64,000 bases of DNA, from positions 3,389,749 through 3,453,748 of the forward strand of contig OU744720.1 in NCBI GenBank assembly GCA_916613615.1, written 5' to 3'. This stretch comes from Steromphala cineraria (Eukaryota; Mollusca; Gastropoda; Trochida; Trochidae). How positions within the stretch are numbered: position 1 is the stretch's first letter; each line of letters starts with the position of its first letter. The notes beneath the pieces were generated by a model. It did not search any database and was not told the origin of the DNA. It saw only the letters and a list, made by a program, of their open reading frames with translations. The translations under genes were made by a program, and so were the position numbers. Below are positions 24,601 to 33,600 of the stretch, one piece after another.

Positions 24601-27600
24601 GTTCTACTACAGGAGGGCAAGTTATGAGTATATCTTTATGTTCTACTACAGGAGGGCAAGTTATGAGTATATCTTTATGTTCTACTTCAGGAGGGCAAGT
24701 TATGAGTATATCTTTATGTTCTACTACAGGAGGGCAAGTTATGAGTATATCTTTATGTTCTACTACAGGAGGGCAAGTTATGAGTATATCTTTATGTTCT
24801 ACTACAGGAGGGCAAGTTATGAGTATATCTTTATGTTCTACTTCAGGAGGGCAAGTTATGAGTATATCTTTATGTTCTACTATAGGAGGAGGTCACGGAG
24901 GAAGTCCCGGAAGAGAGTGGTTCTGGGAAGAGTGTAACCGAGGAGGATGATGACGATGATGAACTCGACAAATCCTCGGGATCCGGCAGCGGGGGATTCA
25001 ATACAGACAATGAAGGTGGGTATCTTGAGGTTGCGTTGTACATGTGGAACACCTTAGTTTAGAGAAAAGTTACTAATTAATCACAAATCAATCGGGACAG
25101 AATGTTAACAGAAATTGAGAGAGAACATAGAATCATAAATCCTTTGAAGTTCATCAGTTGAAATATTCAGCAGTTAATCTCAAAAGTAAAGATATTACTT
25201 GTCTTAATACAAAGGGTTGCTCTGTTCAGATTGAACACACAAGCAAAGTGGGCAAACTTTTCTAGCTTCTGTAAAATTTTACAGGATAGGATTGAAAAGT
25301 AATTGAAGTAGAAACTCTCATTACAAATGCTCTCAACACTGACCACGAAGGTTGATGCTTTGACAGATTTTACTTATGGATGCTAATTTTGCCGTCTTGA
25401 TGAAAAAAACCTCAAATTATTAAAGACAATTTTGAAAAGGAAATTAGAGAGAAACAAATGTTTAGATACTAATTAATTGAAATTATAAAAAGTAATATTC
25501 AAGATAACAGTTATCGGGAATATATTTTCAAGATGTATTTATCACCTATTACAAAATAATTTCTGGCTTTAAAGAAAAAAGATCTTTTTTAGCCTGGAAT
25601 CGATCATAGCCATTGAAATTGTCTGATCAGTGAGAATACAGAAGCATTGTGTGAGTGAAGATTAAGGTGCTAGACTGGAGATGAGTGAATCACCCACGGA
25701 GTCTGGTCACAATTCGGAGATTACCTGCCAGATTTAGATGCAAATTGTAGATAAGCTGGCTAGATTGAAACTGTTGAAGATATTAATTAATGCAAAGGTG
25801 ATAATCAAGTCTGGAAGAGATTGATGAAAGTCTCACGGACTGTTGTTTCTGGAGTTGTAATACCGTATCCTCGCGGGTATAAGACCAGGGGGCCCGGCAA
25901 ACAAATATCTTGAAAATAGGGGGGTGGGCTTTAACCCGCGAGAGACTCCAACCAAAAAAATCATTGATGCGAGTTGCATTGAAAATTGACATCGATACTT
26001 TTGACTATGTTGGTCAGGTCTTGTTAAACATCAATTGACACTTTTCAAGACGTATATTATTAAAAAGAATCATAAAGAAATTGCAAATGCTAACTTACAT
26101 TGTTTGTTGTTTGTTTTAATCAGATTACATGATATCATTCTCATGAAAAACGAACGTGAATAATCAGTCGACATCTTTTGCTGCATGTGTGTACGAGTAG
26201 AGAGATATTTGTTACAAGCCTTTTCATTGGCCCAGAAAAGTAGGTCAACCAATCAGCAAGTCGATTAGAAAACGATGTGTGAAACTGAAACGTGGTTGTA
26301 ATAAATTCATGACAACATATTGTCGATACAATATTAAATGTCTAAATATTCAAATATTTGTTAAATATTTTCGATATATTACATTTTCAAAAAAGAAACA
26401 TGCAGTTAATTGAAATATTTACGTAAATAAATTTCGAAGAAAAATTTGCAAAAATTATGAAAATGAACGTGAAAGAATATTGATAGTTATTTGTCGTCAA
26501 GAAATTACGATTGAGATTCCAAGTACTGTAAAACAACGTGCTTTCGCGAAAGTATATTTGACAAAGATTGCTTTGAACTTCGACGATTAAATATGATAAA
26601 TAAGTTTGGAAATATGTCATATAAAACATTTAGAATGGATAACAAGCCTCATAAAGCGTTAGTTCTTGATAATGTTTTGGGAATCAAATATTTCAATTCC
26701 CGATCGCTGATGCAAGTGAAGCCACATACGATACAGCATGATTTCTGCTGAAATTTAACAGTACGTGAATGATGCGTGAACAATATATTGTTATATTTTT
26801 ATTAATTTACAAATAGTCATTAAAACAACAACAACAGGACAATGTATTTTTATTTTACAAAAAATGACATCGATGTAAACTTGTGCATTTTGCTTCCGGT
26901 GTAAACATCGCTAACTCGATAGTCTGACATCGATCGTGTCACACATCCGAGAATTGGGGGGTGGGCTTTAAACCGAGAATGACCCCAAACTGCTCAACCC
27001 TGGGAAAATGGGGGATGGTCTTTAGCTCGAGGGTGGACTTATACCCGCGAGGATACGGTAGTGAGATTCAGGAACTGGACAGATTTGTGTCTGATATATA
27101 TACGATATCAAGTTCTCACCCTAACAGAGATTGCTCAAGTTATTTCTTACTTAATAAACTATGTAACAAGTCTAGGAATTATCTTCAGTCAGGCTGTCTA
27201 GAAATAAAGTACAAGATTTTAAGGATATCCAACTTCTTTATTCACAGAATAACATTGTTTTGATATTAATCCTTCTGCCATTTTCAAGCATGTCCATTAA
27301 ATCCAGTTATTTATGCAATCCGCAAAGTTGTTTCAAATCCAGCATTTGGAATGGTCTCATTATGTTTAAGAATCACACTGGAATTCCTTCACCTGTACTT
27401 TACAGGTAAATACTCAATAGAGTTGTTTATGATATTTATAAGAAGAATATAGGGACAGTGTCCATGCTGCAAATATTGATATAAGTTCGGTGTCCATATA
27501 AAAAAATTTCACAACTAAAAAAATTCAAAATAATTTCAACATATGGCCCATCTGTGATAGAGGTTACTGGGGAAGAACTGACACGAGAACCATCTGTGAG

Positions 27601-30600
27601 GGAGATATATAGTAAGCAACAGCTCTACCCCCTGGTATGAGCTCGACTATATTCACTCATGTGATGGGCATTTCATATTTCTCAACTGTCATAAGCAAGG
27701 TTTAGTCTTTATTAATAGCATTTCCAGTTCTGCATAAGGTTCTGCAGAGATCCTTGATGAATTTAACATTTTCTAAACACTATAAATACTGAGCTTTTCG
27801 AAGAAAAGCATTATGATATGAAATTTCTATTTTTATGTCCCCGAATCGGAGATTCCGAGGGTATATTGTTTTTCACCTGTCCGTCTGTCCGTCCGTCTGT
27901 CTGTCTGTCCGTCTGTCTGTCTGTCCGTCTGTCTGTCCATTTGTCCACAAAAACTTTAACCTTGGTCATAACTTTTGATTGGTCGGAGCTAGGTCTTTGA
28001 TACTTGACATATGCATTCGTGTTTCACAAACACATCTTGTTTTCTATGGGGATGTACAAAATTGAATTTTAACAGCATTTTCAATTTAGTTTGGTTCATA
28101 TTGATGTTTTAAAACCTTGAAAAACTAAAAAATGCAAACCTCATAGCATTCTAACAGATAATCAGATTAACAAAAATAAATTGATAAACATTTAATGGGC
28201 TTTCTGTATCAAACATCAAAGATTGAATGAAATGACTATGTAAGTAATAAAATAAAAAATATTTGAATCTTCACTATCCATGTATAATTTTACTTTTCAA
28301 TGCTCAATAAATTTACAAAAATCAATCTCATTTTAGTCCTGTACCTGTTGTTGATTACAAAAGATTGGTCAGGAAAGGAAAGTTGATGATTATATACTGC
28401 TTGCAGTCTAATTGCAATGTCTGATCGTGTATACTATATAAATCTATAATTAAATGAAACATCCTTGAAAGAACGCACTGTGTTTTATCTCTCAGATCAG
28501 GAATTGCATCCGTGAAAACCATTCTGATTCAGCGACCTTGCTTTGAGAGATTTTATTCCAAATCAACCTTACAAATGCTGAATTGATACCTGCAAAGTGT
28601 TTCTCAAGGCAAAACTATTTTTTCAGATGCTGTTTTTATGACCAGTTCAGTCAATTTTTGCTTTTCTGAAAGTGTCCTGTTTATCTTATCTAATCTTAAA
28701 TATACTCCAATTGTATGATTTGTTTTGAATTATTTGGATGGAGATATCCCAAAGTTGTACAAAAAGAACAAAACTGCATGATGAAGTGTCAATAAAATTT
28801 TTCTTTCTTTTGAACAGAAATTGTTTAAAATATTTGTTGATTTTAGAAATAAACTCAATTGAAACTTCAGAATGGAGTTTAATTAAGAAAATATGACAAA
28901 TTTATTCTTGATATATGAATGCCTTTACTTAAAATAATCACCAATAAATCTAGTTAAACTAAACTAGTATCATGGTTTCATACTCACAAAGTAGGGCTGT
29001 TTGCACCATCTGGCCTCAGTGCCTGGTGTGGCATTATTTAACAAAGAAACATCAAACATAATGGAAAGAGAATGACTTGTTTTAATAAACATGTCAAATA
29101 CATCTATGTACATTTGTATAGCAATAAATTTCTACCTTTCCCAATTTGAATTGAAACAATGACCTTGTGCTTGTTAAATGAGTTTATGAGTATTCGAAAA
29201 GTAATGATCATGTGATTGTGAATTCCCCTTTACATGCAGATAATGTAATATTCCAGTTTTTGAAGAAATTAACCTGGAACAGGTTAAGGCTAAAGAGTTG
29301 TACCAATATGATTAAAGATGTGTCACATTGGTGGATCCAGACAGGTGGGATGGGGTGTTGGTGCGGAGATTGCTCCCCTCCCAATAGTGTTCCAACTAAG
29401 GTATATGTTAAGAGTTCTAATTTAATCATATGAAAGAAATTGAATATTTTACATTCTCAATCTAGTAATTAAGCTAATTTACCTGTTTCCACATATAGTT
29501 TTATCCAAAGTATATCACTTTCATATAGTTGCACTAATGACACCCTTTCGGTGCACCCCTCCCAAAACCGCCCTGGATCTGCCCCCATGTCTCACGGTCC
29601 TGTGCAATGCTCATTGACCGATATCCGTAACAATGGGTGCAGCTGACAAAATCTACATTTCTGCCAAGTTGACAATTGGCTGTAGGTTAGCTTCCTAGTT
29701 TTGATGAGCAGCTCTTCCCACACAAAGCTATATGCGAGATGACACATTATATTAGTGACATTTGGTAATAACATACTTGTCTGGATGATTGCTACTTTAA
29801 AAACATGTAGTGAGGAGGGAAATGTTTGATAAGTGTTTTATGATTTTGTTGATTCAGCAATTAAATAATAAATAAATCATATTGCACCTACTCAAGGTGT
29901 CAAAGAGTAGATGAAATTATTCATTTCAAAATCCCCCTCCGCAAAAAATAAATTGTTAGATAGCATTTAGTTCTTTTAATATTTAAAGAAAAATGAATCA
30001 AATTTGACATTTTAATTTAATAAGTCGTCATGTAAAGTACCAATGATTAGAATGCAACGAGTGATTCCATGTCTTAATGATGGAGTGCTAAGATTTGAGG
30101 GTCCTGAAAACTCTTTTGGAAATTCTAAAGTTTAACATCACACAGTGAGTTGGTAACCAGTGAAGGCTGGCTGCATAGATCTAGGTGTGTTCTGTCGAGA
30201 TAGTGTGGGAATAGAGGGAGCTGCAAATGTCACGTAACACAGGTACGAGGAAGCGGTGAGATCACTTCCTGTCTGTCTGACATGTGCACACCGCTCGATT
30301 CTTGTCTAGATGTCTACGTATATCCAACTCTCAACAGATATAACATTTGTAAAGCTGAATTAGATCTGTCTTTGACTTACCATATAAACTGATTAGGGCT
30401 TGTTTTGATCATCTGACTTCTGACAGATATTCAATTAAAAACCTAAATTGGATGTGAAAATTATCATGGAATGTGTTTCTGGCGTTTGAGAGGTTTTTGT
30501 AAGAAAAAACATTTAAATGCTTGTTTTCAATTCAGCCCCATGTTTAGTGATACTTGAATCTATAAAAAAACATCTCAATGATAAAAACTAGTCAAAATGA

Positions 30601-33600
30601 AATGAAATATCTGTTACAAAACTTAACTTCATCTCATAATCCTCCTTTGTATGACATTTAAACTTGATATAAAAGATGGGATGTAGAAAGCAGTTCTGTA
30701 GGCATATCCATACTCTCAAGTGATTACATCAACCCAAGAGTGGAATAATCCAGCTTAGTGTAAATGTCTACAGGATATTACTTGATTAAATATCAAAGTT
30801 CAACTTTGTAACTGGAAACTATTCATGAATTGTACTAGACGTTGTCTTCAGTATATAGGGACTTCTCAGTCAAGTGTCCAACACCTATAACATTATTGGC
30901 AAGAGGGAAATGGATGGGTTCTACGATGAGGTACAGACTAACCCGACTATAAAGGTTATTGTGTCTGTTCAGGTACCTGACCTCATTTGACATTCGGGTT
31001 GACCTTTCATTGAGCTTCTATTTGGGTTGCGTATGTAATTCAAGTGACTTAAATCGTATTATGCATTCACAATTGAAATGAATTGATGTTTTCTAAGTTA
31101 GGTAGATGGATAAAACAAATCATTTAGTTAAGTCATGTTCATTGTATGTTCTGTTTGTATTATTGATTATTTATTGCCTTGTGAAACTCTCATATCTTAG
31201 TCTTTTAGACACGTTACTGTTTCATATCAATATTCTAAGTGTATAAGATTCCTGTTTGAGTAAAAACCATGGACCCAAGGTACAAACAAAACGACAACCT
31301 GTTACAGAGTCAACTTCTTCTGTTTCATGCATCCAAATTGAGCAAGATTTAGCACAAAAAATGTTATCAATATTTTTTATATTTCAAGATTGATGATCAA
31401 CTTTTTATTATAGAAAGTAGCAAAATTTTGGTATAGAGCCTTATTCTGTTTTCAAATGGGAAAATGAGAGTACATCAATTAACAATACTTTCTACAATAA
31501 AAAAGTTGATCATCCATAAAATTGCTTGTCTTCTTAATATTTAAAACTACTAAAATACCTCTCAAATAACTTTATTATATATATCATTTATTCACATCTG
31601 TTTGCCAGATGATGACTACTACATGTTTCTATACACAAATTCATCTAAATATATTATTCAATAATCTCTCTTAAGAACCTCTATTAACACAAGATTCAGA
31701 AATCTCTAAAGTGTATTTACGATTATGAAGGTCTAGCAATGGATATGTTGCATATTCTGACACAATCATATTAAGCAATCCAAATCTCTTTTAACTTCAG
31801 ATGACAAAAATAAAGTCCTATTGCATAAAAAAGCAATTCCCAAGAACTGCAGATGAAATCTCTAGGGTCTCGTTGCACTCAATTTTTTAGCTCGCACACT
31901 GGATATGTTGCTCATCATTACACGGTCTGTTCCTCAGAAACCCCCACGACTACGATGAAGACGTTGAAGGGATGTGCCAACCTGTACGAGTCCAGCAAGC
32001 ACCTCTTGGGCAACTTTGTGCCACAGTGTGATGAAAATGGTGACTACCTCCCCAAACAGTGCCGCGGCCACGCCAGCACCGGACGATGTTGGTGTGTCGA
32101 CAACCATGGAGCTGAGATTCCTGGAACCGCCGTCGAACCACCCAACGATCTCGACTGTGTCACAAGTAGGTTACCTCGTGTACTCATGGTTCACTGTTTA
32201 TGGTCAGGTTTCACAAAATGTTAAAGTACGTAAGGTAATCTTAGTGCAGTGATGAAGAACGACACTAAAGTGAAACTTATTCTTTTTGTGCAAGAACCCC
32301 CTTGTCATAAGCAGGATAATCCTCAACTTTTTTGTCTTGGCCTCCTTTCACAAGGCACCAATGTGATAAGAATGGGAGTTAAGGCTAACCTTAGTAAAGG
32401 TTACGTTATAGAGACCTAATGAAGCCTTGTTGCTATAAGGCATTGGACATACACCAGCATCTGCTTCAAAATGTTATGTTAACTTTCTAATCAACCTTGC
32501 AGACAAGAGCCTGTCGCAGTGCCTGTTCAAGGTGGTGGAGGCGGTACGACACCCCAAGAAGCTGCTGGGACAGTACAAGCCCAAGTGTAAGATCAACGGA
32601 GACTTCGAGCCCCGCCAGTGTCAAGGCTCCATGTGCTTCTGTGTCGACCGGGACGGCGTGCAACAGTACGGGACCGAGAAACCCAGTCACAAGGTGACTT
32701 CTGATATGTGCCAGGGTACGCTTTTATTGTTTATCACCAAACTAGTAATTCTGTCATATAGAACTGCATACCCAATAAATCAGCTGATATGTGCCAGGGT
32801 ATGTTTACTGTTTATCACCAAACTAGTAATTCTGTCATACAGAACTGCATACCCAGTCCATCAGCTGATATGTGCCAGGATACACCCTAAATTAAGTTTT
32901 GATGTGTACTAGTCAATCAGTCAGTGGTATGAAACTTCTTTCCTGTCATTTCATATAAATTTTGTTTTTCATTGAAGGGAGACACGTTAGAGCCGAGCAA
33001 TTTCAACTTCCATCCAATTCAGATATTTTATCAAACAGTTCATAAGTATGTCCTAATTCAGGTGTTTTTTTTTACTTTCCAGAGAAAGAACTTCCTGTAG
33101 TTCCTGATGAAGCTATCACAGTGCGTGTTGATAAGCCAGTAAAGAACACAAAACCAGTGCCCACAAAACCTGTCAATCCAGAGGTCAGTGTAATTAGATC
33201 TTCAGTGATTGAAATTTAATTGACTTACATGTATATAAAACATTTAATGCCATGACCTGTGAACCCAAGATCACTGTTATCAAAAAGAAGTAAATCTTTC
33301 TGCAAATATTTGAAATTTTTAATCATATCTTCCTTACTCAATTAACAATGTACGGTAACCTCAATATGGTGATACTGCACAGGATTAATCCGTCTAATAT
33401 TCTCTATTAAATTTCTAACAATGTTTACAACATTGAATTGTCTCTTTCTGATTAAAGGTATGGCTACCTCAAAAGATGAAACCTTATTATGTACACTCAA
33501 TTTCTACCAATGTTTGCAACATTAAATTGTCTCTTTCTGATTAAAGGTATGGCTACCTCAAAAGATGAAACCATCTTATGTTTACTACTCAATTTTTACC

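Larger units (their letters stand above)
25016..31937 (+). other. Syndecan intron between exons B and C
   Basis: 6.9 kb intron holding the 1.2 kb DNA transposon, the gtctgtcc repeat, the 29.3 kb MITE and foldback copy 2. The remaining DNA is AT-rich and without recognisable features. Confidence 0.7.

Noticed and set aside
24468..24950. Two overlapping 150-160-codon plus-strand open frames of perfect 13-residue repeats
   Set aside because: They are the 39-bp minisatellite translated in frames other than the syndecan frame; 39 is a multiple of three, so frames without a stop stay open. Neither joins a credible exon in phase.
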